In this document: positions 51,023 to 61,212 of the stretch, one piece after another
How positions within the stretch are numbered: position 1 is the first letter of the stretch
Layout of the letters: the number at the start of each line of letters is the position of its first letter
Assembly: GCF_028372415.1 (NCBI RefSeq)
Contig: NC_092874.1
Span: 118,493,244-118,557,243 of the forward strand
Reading direction: 5' to 3'
DNA from: Notamacropus eugenii
Lineage: Eukaryota; Chordata; Mammalia; Diprotodontia; Macropodidae
Length of the DNA: 64,000 bases
Position numbers and translations under genes: made by a program
The notes under the pieces: generated by a model
What the model saw: the letters and a program-made list of their open reading frames with translations, nothing else
Databases searched by the model: none
Told to the model about the DNA's origin: nothing

Positions 51023-51954
51023 CCGTTGTCCTCAAACAAAAGAGAGAGGACTCATCACTAGATCTACACTCTGAGCCTCTATGGCTGTGTAGCATCTGCT
51101 AGAACCTGTGTTCTGCTAGTACAGCTTTTGAGAAGATAGGGTCACCTCCATGATATTGAGTCAAAGTAGGGCATCAGTAGAAGGCTCCTAATATTAAATG
51201 CAGTAAAAGAACTGGCACTGTTTTTTACTTTCAAGAGAGCTAAGAAATCATGTAATCCAATCCCTTTATTTTTCCAAGGCCCAGAGGAGGAAAGGGACTT
51301 CATAAAACAGGAATTCTAACATAGCAGAACATTATGTTGGATCCCTTGGCCATACAGGATATCACAGAAACAAGTTTGGTCTGGAAAAATATCTTCTTTA
51401 ACTCTTCTTTCAAATCTATGACATAATGAAGTGTCAAAAGCTCACAGTTTTCCCTAAAGACTTTTCCAGAGCACAGCTAGAACACCAGGGCTATGTCAGA
51501 TAGCAATTGAGATTTGATCTCGAGCCCAAAACAAGGAGCTACAGTTCTGCTCATCAAACAAGGCTTCTGAACCTAAACTAAACAGGGACAGAAAAGGTAA
51601 ATGGAATGGAATTTGGCAAAATCCCTGGAAGGTTCATCAAACTCCATACTCAAAGCTTTCAGATCAAACTGAAACAGATGCAATAGAAACTCATTATCAC
51701 CCTGTTGCCAGGGAACAAGGCAAAAGGCCCTTGTGTGTTCCATGTTATAGTGAGAGAGGAGCATAATGTATGTAGGAATACATGGTTTGACTGGTGAGAA
51801 ATTCAGTTAGGGAAGTTCTGCTGTATAATCTCCTCTTTCATCTTTCCTAGAGCTCTAGGAAAATGCAAAGCTTTCACCAAAGTGGTCAATATATGGATTT
51901 ATGGGATGTCATATTTTGAGAGGACCTTGAACTCATCTAGTCTAACCTTGTCAT
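51023..51954. other. Unclassified non-coding DNA
   Basis: About 930 bases. A faint inverted SINE core lies near 51250-51300 (TCATGTAATCCAATCCCTTT), and the rest is unassigned. Confidence 0.35.
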
Positions 51955-52047
51955 TATATACATAAATATAGATACACATATACATACATACACATATATA
52001 TGTGGATGCACACATATGTGCATTGTACATATACATGTATATATAAG
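51955..52047. repeat. (TACA)n/(TA)n microsatellite
   Basis: ATACACATATACATACATAC and TACATATACATGTATATATA units. Confidence 0.92.
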
Positions 52048-52051
52048 GTGT

Positions 52052-52255
52052 CATAGAATTATGGAGTTGAAAAGAACTTTAGAGGTCATCTTCCCCAAAA
52101 CCTTCTTTCTACAGATGAGAAAATGAGGCCCAGAGAGGTTTAAAAAAAAGACTTGTCCAAGGTCATACAGACAAGTAGGAGATAGCAGCAGTATTTGAAC
52201 CCATGTCCTCTGACCCCAAATCCAGTTTCCTTTCCAGCATACCACAAGTCAAGGT
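52052..52255 (-). mobile_element. Ther-1-like SINE, inverted
   Basis: CATAGAATTATGGAGTTGAA, GAAAATGAGGCCCAGAGAGG and AAGGTCATACAGACAAGTAG. Confidence 0.88.
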
Positions 52256-52589
52256 CTGAGATGTGACCTCTGGGTGATGTTTCCTCAGTGACTGCCATTA
52301 TTGGGACATCCCCAGGATAGTTGGAGTATGAATAAGACTTGGATTGTGTGATCAGATGGAAGATAAAGGAAATAACGACAAGAACCAAGAATGTGGTATC
52401 AAGGCTAAGTGGAGAAGGCCAATAAGAATGAAGAATGAGAGATAATGTAAGAGTTCCACCAAGCTGGCAGACATCTGTTTGTTCACCTACCTAAGAGCTC
52501 AGCATTGAGGGTCCTCTTCTTCCTCTCCCACATCCTGATTATGCCATGGAGCTTTGACCTTCTGTTCTGGGGAGATCCAAGCTAGAAGT
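52256..52589. other. Unclassified non-coding DNA
   Basis: About 330 bases without a recognised element. Confidence 0.3.
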
Positions 52590-52842
52590 CACAATATAGT
52601 AAAAGTTCATATTTATTTTAAGATTTACAAAGAGCTTTACATCTCATCTTATTTGATCCTCACAACAACCCCACAAGGCAAGTGGTGTTATTATCACGAT
52701 TTTATAGATGAAGAAACTGAAACTAATAGATGCCAAATAACTTGCCCAGAATCAATACAATAAGTCTCTGAGGGAGGATTCAAACTCTTCCTGTTTCTAA
52801 GTCCCACACTCTATCCACTATGCCACCTAATTGCCCAGGCAC
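52590..52842 (-). mobile_element. CORE-SINE, inverted
   Basis: TTACAAAGAGCTTTACATCT, TTTTATAGATGAAGAAACTG and CACTATGCCACCTAATTGCC. Confidence 0.88.
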
Positions 52843-53404
52843 GTCACAGACAGCTGGATTTCAAGGACCAAAGAGCAGAGCTGGAGATGGTCAGTTCTAA
52901 TATCTCACCCAGAATTCCCAAAACTGCAATGTAGCCCATTTCCAATGCTGTTGACCAGCTGCAACTAAGATCCTTTTCTATCCCATTATGATGAAAAAAA
53001 TAGAAGGATTATGAAAATAGCAAGCTGCCTGATTTCTAGAAGAAAAAAAAATCCACCCTGGAAGGAAACCAAGGTGTGGTAGGATTGCAATTGGTGGCGA
53101 ACATAAAGGTCAGAATTAAGATATTTATTAGATGTTGAATTATCTGCTTCCCCTTCCCCTTCCATAGTAGCTTCAACCTTGGGGAAGGGAAAGTCTGCCA
53201 AAGTTTATGCTATGTGACCTGGCTGCTGCTTTATAATATTGGACTTTTCAAATTAAAATCTTGCTATACTAAAAAGTGAGATCCAAGTGATGCTTTAGTA
53301 CCTTGGTCTGAAAAGAGAAAGATTTCAGAGTAGAGACTGAGCCAAAGGATAACTGGAAGCTGGAGTAACAGGAAGGCAGTGCTGGGGAAAGGGAAGTCTC
53401 CAAG
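52843..53404. other. Unclassified non-coding DNA
   Basis: About 560 bases; no recognised repeat or domain. Confidence 0.3.
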
Positions 53405-53557
53405 ACCTCTTAAATACACATGTAGAAACTGAGGCTAGAGGGGTGAATTACTTGCTAAAAGTCATACAGCTATCAAATAACAAAAGGACCTTGAACCCAG
53501 GACTCCTGACTTAAAGTCCAGTGCTATTTTCACTACATCCAATTGCCTCATGCCAAG
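53405..53557 (-). mobile_element. MIR-like SINE, inverted
   Basis: GTAGAAACTGAGGCTAGAGG and AAAAGTCATACAGCTATCAA. Confidence 0.75.
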
Positions 53558-53699
53558 AATTCTCAAATAGGAGCTCACTGATGAAAAGAGAAATTCAGAA
53601 AATAATTCCTATGCACCTCCCATGAAACCCTCAATGGCACTGAGATTGCTCCTAATTTCCCTGAGATTCCCTTAGTCCCTTAACTCAAGAAATGCCATT

Positions 53700-53832
53700 C
53701 AGTACTACAGAACTGTGTGACCTTAGGAAAGTTATCTTACTTCTCTGGGACTTCGCATTCTTGTCCATAAAGGAGAGGTGTGGGATAGATGATCTCTAGT
53801 GTCCTTTGTGGCTCCAAATCCTATGACCCTAG
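53700..53832 (+). mobile_element. Ther-1-like SINE, 3' part
   Basis: AACTGTGTGACCTTAGGAAA and TAGTGTCCTTTGTGGCTCCA. Confidence 0.75.
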
Positions 53833-54254
53833 GTCCACCATGTTTAGAACCTCTCTTCCTGGGTCCTGACTTGAATTCTTTTAATTATCTTTGCCACCTT
53901 CTCTGGACTTTACTGAAGGGCATGGATATGTGTAAGTACACACAGCTGGGCATAAAAGAAAGACATCTGTGCTTCCCTCATCCTTCAGGCAGCAATCCAA
54001 GTGGCAAAATGATTGTCACTCATGATTTATATTGGCCCCTTTGATAGATTTGACTACCTCGCTGCTCTATCCTGCTTGGTGTCCTAAGGGGAAGAGATAA
54101 CTAAGCTTTACACAATGATGATAAAGAACAATGAGCCCACGCAAAGGAACTACAATAAGTGAAGGAAAACTTCAAGAGAGATGAGCTTATATTTATATTC
54201 ATAAAATTTTCTTAAGGTTACAATGCTTTACTTAGATTACCTCAATGATCCTCC
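53833..54254. other. Unclassified non-coding DNA
   Basis: About 420 bases; no recognised repeat. Confidence 0.3.
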
Positions 54255-54390
54255 TAACAAGGAATCAATGACTCAATAAAGAGCATACTATGTGCCAACC
54301 ACTATGCTAAGCACTGGAAATACAAATATGAAATAAAAGACAGCCACTGCTTTTAAGAAGAGAAGTAGAAGGGGAAAGGGGAAGGGAACA
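54255..54390 (-). mobile_element. L2 3' end, inverted, left piece
   Basis: AATGACTCAATAAAGAGCAT and CCACTATGCTAAGCACTGGA. Confidence 0.75.
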
Positions 54391-54645
54391 AGGATTTATT
54401 AAGCACCTACCATGTGTCAAGCACTCTGCTAAGTACTTTACAAATATTATCTCATTGGATCCTTACAACAGCTCTGAGAAGGAGGCACTATTATTATTTC
54501 CACCTTACAGTTAAGGAAACTGAGGCAGACAGAAGTTGACTTTCCCACAATCAATCACATAAGTAGTATCAAAAGCTGTATTTGAACCCAGATTTTCCTG
54601 ATTCTAGGCCCATCACTCTACCCATTGCATCACCTAACTGACTAG
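54391..54645 (-). mobile_element. CORE-SINE, inverted, inside L2
   Basis: GGATTTATTAAGCACCTACC, GTTAAGGAAACTGAGGCAGA and CCCATTGCATCACCTAACTG. Confidence 0.85.
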
Positions 54646-54870
54646 TTTACATTCTAATGGGGGAAACAAATACAAAGAGGAATGATGGCCAAGGAGAAGA
54701 ACTTTGGCCCAAACAATTCAAGGGATAATTGGTAGAGCCAAAGAGGACTAGATTGGCATGCCCCATCAAGGCACAATGGGAGAATTGATTTGATCATGGA
54801 TCACAAGTTGGAGAACTGGAAAGAAGGTTAGGAGGCAGAGAGACAGAAAAACACTACTTGACAGGGGCCA
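54646..54870 (-). mobile_element. L2, inverted, right piece
   Basis: AGTTTACATTCTAATGGGGG continues the L2 that broke at 54390. The part beyond 54690 is faint. Confidence 0.5.
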
Positions 54871-54894
54871 GGCAGAGAGGTAGATAGTGCAAGG

Positions 54895-55015
54895 GTTATT
54901 TCCTCATTACACAGGAGAGAAAAAGGATGCTCAGAGAGATAAAGTGACTTGCTCAAGGTTACACAGTCAATAAGTGGATATAACCCAATTCTTTTAACTC
55001 AGTATGTAGTGCTCT
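54895..55015 (-). mobile_element. MIR-like SINE, inverted
   Basis: AAGTGACTTGCTCAAGGTTA and AGTCAATAAGTGGATATAAC. Confidence 0.65.
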
Positions 55016-55019
55016 TTCT

Positions 55020-55560
55020 TTCTTCCCTACTTAATAGTATCTTTTTCTAATTACATGCAAAGAGTTTTCAACAGTCACTTTTACAAGATTTTGAGTTTCA
55101 AATTTTCCTCATTCCCCACCCAAGACAGCAAGTAATCTGATATAGGTTATATGTGTACAATTATATTAGTCATATTTCCATATTAGTCATGTTGTGAATG
55201 AAGAATCCGAAAAAAAGGGGAAAACCATTAGAGAGAAAATCAAAAACAAAAAAGTGAAAATAGTATGCTTCAATCTGAAATCCACAGTTCTTTCTCCAGT
55301 GTGGATAGCATTTTCTATCACAAGTCTTTTGGAATTATCTTAGATCATTTTATTGCTAAGAAGAGCTAAGTCTATCATGGTTGATCACTGCACAATGTTG
55401 TTGCTACCACGTACAATGTTCTCCTGGTTCTACTCACTTCCCTCGGTATCAGCTCATGTAAGTCTTTCCAGATTTTTCTGAAATCTGCCTGCTCATCATT
55501 TCTTATAGCACAATAGTATTCCATTTTTCCAGTGCTTTTTCAATGGCCATCAGGATGAGG
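55020..55560 (-). mobile_element. L1 LINE 3' end, inverted
   Basis: On the minus strand, GGAATACTATTGTGCTATAA, GAAAGACTTACATGAGCTGA and AGTAGAACCAGGAGAACATT are the L1 ORF2 end. The marsupial L1 3' UTR (ACTTGCTGTCTTGGGTGGGG) follows. Confidence 0.88.
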
Positions 55561-55624
55561 TAACCAAAAGTACTATTTATCCATATCTATATCCATAACT
55601 AGATAGAGTTATCTATATCCCTAC

Positions 55625-55815
55625 TATCCAGAAACCTGTATTTAAATCCTAGCTCTGCTACTTATTAGCTTTATCTTGGATAAATCACTTAACCTCTCAG
55701 CTTCAGTTTCCTCCCAGGCAAAATAAAGATAATACCTCTATTAGTGACCACAAAGTGTCATTGTGTGAGAAGTGTTTTATAACCTTTAAAATATCGCATA
55801 AAGGCAAGCTATGGT
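55625..55815 (+). mobile_element. MIR-like SINE
   Basis: CCTAGCTCTGCTACTTATTA and AGCTTCAGTTTCCTCCCAGG. Confidence 0.8.
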
Positions 55816-56049
55816 TAGCTCAGCCACATAATTAGATTTCTATACATGTGGTTCTCTGCCTCCTTTCCTCTCCAGGTTCCTCTCTCAGTCTAGGCAGGAA
55901 GCTCCATATAGTTTGTCCCTTTCCCCATCTTGCTATTTAAGCACCAACCTCTAAATAGAAGACAATCAACAGCAAGGATAGGTCAGTGTTGAGCACCACC
56001 TGGATGTGATGACCTGGACTGAGGGCCCCAAAGGGAGCTAGAGCCAAAG

Positions 56050-56178
56050 TGGTCCTTGAGGGCAGGGACTAACTCACTTTGGGTTTTCTATCCCTAGCAT
56101 CTTGTACAGTGCCTAGCACTTAGTAACATACTTCATAAACGCTAGTTGATTGGTTGATAGTTTGATTGATTGCTTGGC
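56050..56178 (+). mobile_element. L2 LINE 3' end
   Basis: GTCCTTGAGGGCAGGGACTA and GTACAGTGCCTAGCACTTAG end in TTGATTGATTG. Confidence 0.85.
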
Positions 56179-56199
56179 TGAAGGTAGCAGGGACCACAG

Positions 56200-56352
56200 T
56201 AGAAATCATAGGATTAGAAATTCAGAGCTAAAAAAGACCTTAGAGCTTTAGTCCAACCCTCTTATTTTATGATTAAGAAAACTGAGGTCTAGAAAAGTAA
56301 GATACGCAAAGTTATACAATAGCAACTAACAAAGTCAGACGTGGAAATCAGA
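56200..56352 (-). mobile_element. Ther-1-like SINE, inverted
   Basis: GAAATTCAGAGCTAAAAAAG and GAAAACTGAGGTCTAGAAAA. Confidence 0.8.
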
Positions 56353-56386
56353 TCTAATTGGAGGCTAGGGAGTATATAGTGTAGTT

Positions 56387-56560
56387 CAGTGGTGCCACAC
56401 TCAAACAGCAATAGATCCTGCCAGCCCTATATTGACATAGAAAACTATGACTCATCGTTATCTATGTTGTATTGCATTTCTATTTATTTTGTTAAACATT
56501 TCCCAATTACAATTTAATCCAGTTCCGACTCCACTGAGTTTTGTGGGCAGCTGGGGTGAG
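56387..56560 (+). mobile_element. hAT-like DNA transposon fragment
   Basis: It starts CAGTGGTGCCACACTCAAAC and keeps TATCTATGTTGTATTGCATT and TTCCCAATTACAATTTAATC. It is related to the 9163-9386 fragment. Confidence 0.65.
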
Positions 56561-56561
56561 G

Positions 56562-56755
56562 AGCTGGACATCTCTGGTGCAGCAGATCATGTGTTGAACT
56601 TGGAGTCAGGAAGACCTAAATTCAAATACTCCCTGAGACATTGACTATCTGTGTGACCCAGGGCAAGTCATTTAACTTTTCTCAGTCTCAGTTTCCTCAT
56701 CTATAAATCTGTAATAGCAGCTACTTTCCAGGGCTGTTTTGAGAGTCAAATGAGA
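56562..56755 (+). mobile_element. CORE-SINE, left part
   Basis: GGTGCAGCAGATCATGTGTT, TGTGTGACCCAGGGCAAGTC and GAGAGTCAAATGAGATGGAC. Its tail is at 57145-57205. Confidence 0.85.
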
Positions 56756-56860
56756 TGGACAGACAGATAGACAGACAGACAGATATAGATATACGTGTAT
56801 ATTTGGGTGTGTATTTCCACATGCATACAAATAGTGTGTATATGTATGTACATGTCCTGA
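56756..56860. repeat. (GACA/GATA)n and (TG)n microsatellite inside a SINE
   Basis: ACAGACAGACAGATATAGAT and neighbours expand the SINE's own GATGGACAGA. Confidence 0.85.
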
Positions 56861-56875
56861 TGAAGTTACAAGTTC

Positions 56876-57092
56876 TTGGGGCAGCTACGTGGCTCAGTGG
56901 ATGGAGTTCTGAACATGAAATCAGGAAGACTCATCTTCTTGAGTTCAAATCTGACCCCAGACACTTACTAGCTTTGTCACCCTGGGCAAGTCACTTAACC
57001 CTCTTTGCCTCAGTTTCCTTAGCTGGAAAATGAGGTTGAGAAGAAAATGGCAAACCACGCCAGTATCTCTGCAAGAAAACCCCTAATGGTTG
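56876..57092 (+). mobile_element. Mar-1 CORE-SINE, tail short
   Basis: GGCAGCTACGTGGCTCAGTG through GCCAGTATCTCTGCAAGAAA. The terminal ACTGAACAACAA is missing. A TATG microsatellite follows. Confidence 0.88.
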
Positions 57093-57144
57093 TGTATACT
57101 CTATATGTGTATGTATATACACATACATATGTATGTATGCATGT

Positions 57145-57205
57145 ATGTAAACTACTCTGCACGTCTTAAAGTGCTATATAAATGTTAACCATCATCACAA
57201 TCTCT
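57145..57205 (+). mobile_element. CORE-SINE tail, separated from its head
   Basis: GTAAACTACTCTGCACGTCT and AAGTGCTATATAAATGTTAA are the tail of the SINE starting at 56562. Confidence 0.75.
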
Positions 57206-57873
57206 GTCCAGCTTCATGCTTTTTCTACTATACCATGCTGTCTATCTTGGTTGAATTTGGGGATCTTTACTCCAAGAGTTTCTAGGATACAGCTTCTCCA
57301 GAGACTCAAAGCTCTGAGCCACATCACCGGAGGTGACTATAACAGCAGCCACTCTGTAGCACCAGACACTCTGTGTACACAAAGACCAGGCGAAGGTCTG
57401 ACTCCAAAGACAATTTCCCCAAGGGCCCAGGCAAGGGAGGGAATCAAGGCTCCAGGTCAAACAGGCCCTGAACCGTGGCACTCCACGTCTCCTTCCTCCC
57501 ACCTCAGCTGGAAGACATCACGTTTTCTGAAAGGTCAAAAGAAGGAAATCTCCTGTCCCTCCTCAGGCCCTCTCAGAACGTGTCCTGGTAGTCCCTTTCA
57601 CAATATGCTCTAAATTACTGGTTTCAGAGAGATAACAGGAGTTTGCATGCAACCAGGGAGAAATGTTCTGCTCCTTATTACATTTTTTTGCAGCCAGATT
57701 ATGAGCAAACAATGTCATACATATAAATACACTCACGTAATCTTCTATCCCATGCTCCACATCGCTCCAACCTTTCTTTGTGTTATTATTTTTGACTGGG
57801 CCCTTCCTTTTGGTTGCCTTCCCTCCTTTCTATTTCTCTTCCTTTACTGTTCATTGTGATCTGCTCCTGGTTT
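57206..57873. other. Unique block left of the LTR
   Basis: About 670 bases with no repeat recognised. Frames of 143 codons (+) and 86 codons (-) overlap in a GC-moderate part, with no known domain. Confidence 0.35.
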
Positions 57874-57879
57874 CCTTCT

Positions 57880-58488
57880 TGTTGGGGATGGAAGCTCAAT
57901 TCCATGTGGACAGTCTCGGGCGGGTAAAGGTGGGAACTTCTAAATCTTAGAGTTCTCATGAGGCCCCCCAGAAAACAGCAGGGAATCGAGGAGTGAGACC
58001 GAGCTATCTTGTGTATTTCCGCCTCTTCCCGTGAGAAACGTGATGGGAGAGAGCTCTCCCCGCCCTCGAGATTGGCCCGGGTCTGGGCACACCTATTGTT
58101 ATCTAACAGGCACGGTATTCAGGTGCAAACTACACGGCCGGAGAGCTTAAGTAGGGTCAGGAAAGCCCGAAGGTGCTCTTAGCTCGGAGGGGCCCTGACA
58201 GGACAGAAGGCTCCGTTTTTCCTCTCTTCGCTCTCCCCTCCCCCTCTCTCCCCACTTACACTTCTACTTCCAATCTCTTACCGTAAGATCTTTGCCTCCT
58301 TGGGAGATTTCTCTCTCCCTCCTAAGGAAGAGCTCCCCCTGCACATGTAACCAGGACCCTGAATAAAGCCTAACCCTTGTTCGACTCCAGAAAGTCTCTT
58401 CTCTCATACGTTTATCCGGTTTGGCCAACCGAAGACCTGGGACAGGTAAGGTAAGACTCGGGTAGCCCTCAGGCCTCTAGGCCTGGCA
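57880..58488 (+). mobile_element. Solo LTR, probably ERV class II-like
   Basis: It starts TGTTGGGGATGG and ends AGGCCTGGCA, giving TG...CA ends over 609 bases. AATAAA at 58362-58367, followed by a CTTGTTCGACTCC-rich stretch, marks R and U5. The 6-bp repeat CCTTCT (57874-57879 and 58489-58494) flanks it exactly. Six bases suit a betaretrovirus-like (class II) integrase. CpG content is higher than in nearby DNA. No internal retroviral region is seen, so it is the relic of LTR-LTR recombination. It does not look very old. Confidence 0.87.
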
Positions 58489-58494
58489 CCTTCT

Positions 58495-58609
58495 CTTTCC
58501 TTTCTCACCTATTTCCATACCACCTCTATTCTATGAAATCCATTCTTCAACTTTCAATCTGCCCAGGAGCATGTCTGTACTGTGAGCAACATGGATTATC
58601 TATGCATCC
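58495..58609. other. Unclassified DNA
   Basis: Short gap with no recognised element. Confidence 0.3.
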
Positions 58610-58813
58610 TAACAAGTGTTAAATGAATGCCTACTATGTACCTGGGCACCATTGGAAAAACAACAACCATTCACATTTCTGTGTTATTCCAAGATAGACA
58701 CAACATTTTCCTCACAACAATCCTATGAGGCAGGTAGCATATGTACTACCACCCCCATTCTATAGCTAGTAAAACTGACACTCAGAGAGTTTAGGAGATT
58801 TGGCCACTGTGAC
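58610..58813 (-). mobile_element. CORE-SINE, inverted, left part
   Basis: TGAATGCCTACTATGTACCT and CTATAGCTAGTAAAACTGAC. Its head resumes at 59092. Confidence 0.75.
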
Positions 58814-58822
58814 ACAACTAAT

Positions 58823-59082
58823 TGTGGCAACTAGGTGATATAGTGAATAAGAGTATAGCATATAGGGCCAGAGAGACTTGTCTTTGTCAATTCAAATCTG
58901 ACCTTAGATGCTTACTGTCTGGGTGACCTCAGGTAAGTCAATCAATCCTGTTTGCCTTAGTTTCCTCATCTGTAAATTGGGCTGGAGAAGGAATTGGCAA
59001 ACTGCTGTAGTATCTCCGCCAAGAAAACCCCAAACAGGGTCATGAAGAGTCAGACATGACTGAAAATGACTGAACAACAAAG
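58823..59082 (+). mobile_element. Mar-1 CORE-SINE, full length, inside another SINE
   Basis: TGTGGCAACTAGGTGATATA to the tail CCAAGAAAACCCCAAACAGG and TGACTGAACAACAAAG. The exact 9-bp repeats ACAACTAAT (58814-58822 and 59083-59091) are its duplication. Confidence 0.95.
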
Positions 59083-59091
59083 ACAACTAAT

Positions 59092-59165
59092 GCCAGAGCT
59101 AGAATCAGAACCCCGGTCTCCTGAGTCCTAATTCAATGCTCTTGTCCACTGTACCATGCTGCTTC
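59092..59165 (-). mobile_element. CORE-SINE, inverted, head part
   Basis: GAACCCCGGTCTCCTGAGTC and CCACTGTACCATGCTGCTTC complete the SINE broken at 58813. Confidence 0.8.
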
Positions 59166-59434
59166 TTTCGAATCAACAAATATTTATCAAGCCTCTACTC
59201 TGTGCTAAGCACTGGAGGATTCAACCATGAATGATGACACTCCATTTCCTGCTTCTTCGCTGCTGCTCCCCCACACCCCACCCCACCCCATGCCTGGAAC
59301 GCCCTTCCTCCTGACTCTGCCTCTCCAAGTCCTAGTTTCCTTCAAGGTTCAGTCCAATCAGTCCCTTCTACATTATGCCTTTCCTCTATTCTCCACCTAC
59401 TAATGCCTCCCCCCTCCAATTTTTTGTTTATATT
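59166..59434. mobile_element. L2 pieces: inverted 3' end, then sense ORF2 end
   Basis: ATCAACAAATATTTATCAAG and GTGCTAAGCACTGGAGGATT (inverted) are followed near 59290 by sense AACGCCCTTCCTCCTGACTC and TTTCCTTCAAGGTTCAGTCC. Confidence 0.75.
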
Positions 59435-59672
59435 TTGTTGTTGTTGCTGTCAATTAGTATGTCCAACTCTTCATGACCTCATTTGGGATTTTCTTGGCAA
59501 AGATACAGTAGTAGTTTGCCAATTCCTTCTCCAGCTTATTTTACAGATGAGGAAACTGAGGCAAACAAGGTTAAGTGACTTGCCCAGGGTCACACAGCTA
59601 GTAAGTCTGAGGCCAGATTTGAACTTAGGTCCCCCTGCCTCCAGGCACAGTCCCCTATCCTATGGGCCACCT
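59435..59672 (-). mobile_element. Mar-1 CORE-SINE, inverted
   Basis: TTGTTGTTGTTGCTGTCAAT, GATTTTCTTGGCAAAGATAC and TGCCCAGGGTCACACAGCTA. Confidence 0.92.
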
Positions 59673-59689
59673 TTTTAGGAAGACTGGGG

Positions 59690-60530
59690 GATTTGGGGGC
59701 AATTGTGGGAAACACTACAGTGTGCTAGGTGCTAGAAATACTAAGATATTTTACACATAGCTCTTGCCCTCAAGGAGCTTATCATCTAGTAGGGAAACTA
59801 GGAGAAGAACATAAATAAACATTTACATGTTCTCTGTCATCTCCTCCAACTAGACAGCTCCTTGAGGGCCAGAATGATTTCACTTTCGTCTTTGTATCCC
59901 CAAGACTTGACCCAACACATTGCCTGTCACAAAGTAAATGCTTAATGCTTGCTTGACTGAATAAGAGACAAGGACAAGCCTAATGTATATTAAAGGTTAA
60001 AGAATACTGGGCAGTATATGCAAGGTGCCAAACGCAGCATATACACAGTACATTCTTGGTAGGAAAGAGAAAGACATGTCACTGAGGACCAGACTGTTCT
60101 GGACTGGGCTGGTCAGGGAAAGCTTCAATGAGGACTGAAGCTCAGTGTTGGCCTTAAAAAGGAGTTTGGTTTGGATAGATAGAGGAAAGGAGCACCCTAA
60201 GTTAGAGGAGGAGAGACATGACTGAAGATACAATGCTTACCAAGTTTGGGCCTGCTGGAGAGTAGGGAAACATGAGGATATCGATCTGGAACAGAGGGTT
60301 TTGAGAATAGTAGAAGGAGAGATGAAAAAACCAGGAGGATCAGGGCCAGATTGTCTATTAACAGGCTAAGAAATTTGAACTTTATCTCATAGGCAACGAG
60401 GAGCCATTGAAGGTTTTTGAGAAGAGGAGCGATATAACGAAAGCAATGTTTTCTGGACTAATCTGATGGCATTGGACAAGATAAATCTGTCAAGGAGACT
60501 AGTTGGAATCCCAAGACTGGCAGAGGTTTC
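59690..60530. mobile_element. L2 pieces in both orientations
   Basis: An inverted 3' end (TGTGCTAGGTGCTAGAAATA), then a sense 3' end at 59830-59962 (CTCCTTGAGGGCCAGAATGA), then the inverted ORF2 region to 60530 (GAGGAGCCATTGAAGGTTTT, TCTGATGGCATTGGACAAGA). Confidence 0.75.
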
Positions 60531-60740
60531 CAGGGGTGTGTTAATCTATCTCCTAAGTGTGTGACCCTGGGCAAGTCACGTAACCTCTGTTTTCTTCAGT
60601 TTCCTCAACTATAAAATGAGAATAATAATAGCACCTACCTCCCAGAGTCAGGTGAGGATTAAATAGAATAATATTGTAAAGTACTTAGCACAGTGCCTGG
60701 CACATAGTAAACGTTCATTAAATGCTTGTTTATTTCCTTC
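60531..60740 (+). mobile_element. CORE-SINE, headless
   Basis: AAGTGTGTGACCCTGGGCAA and AAAGTACTTAGCACAGTGCC with a TTCATTAAATGCTTG tail. Confidence 0.85.
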
Positions 60741-60959
60741 CTTCCACCTTCTTACTTTCAGGTGGAATTATATCTAAACTATCCAAGAGAATAATCTCCT
60801 AAAAGGTGGTCCCACATCTTCACCCATCCCCCTAACTTTCCCTGAACACTGCCTACCTACAAACCACAGATACTTCCTCTGTTCACTACTCAGTGGAGAA
60901 GAGGAATAGTGAATACTTCAACAAACCCAGCTCACTCTCAAATGTAATGGAACTTGAAT
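60741..60959. other. Unclassified DNA left of the RTE element
   Basis: The left border of the RTE element cannot be fixed, so part of this may belong to its 5' UTR. Confidence 0.3.
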
Positions 60960-61212
60960 GAAAAAAATGCCCTCCTTTGTTAGGGCAGTAGAGAGATTTC
61001 TCTAGGGTTGCTTCTCACTCGAAGCAGCAGTGGGACTTGGTAGCCCCTGGGTGTCTGATCAGCCTTTTAAGAATAGCACTGCTCACCTCCTGGTTTGAGG
61101 AAGGGGGTTAGGAAAGGTGCCCTAAACATTGTCTGCTTACCCAACCCTGGCCTGATTACTATGGCAGGCAGGGAATCTCACTATGCAGTCGAAACACAAA
61201 AAAATGTACAAA

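Noticed and set aside
57182-57613. A 143-codon plus-strand frame
   Set aside because: Begins in a SINE tail, runs through a GC-moderate unique block, overlaps another frame on the other strand, and has no recognised domain.
57880-58488. CpG island promoter of a host gene
   Set aside because: The TG...CA ends, AATAAA signal and exact 6-bp flanks identify an LTR instead.
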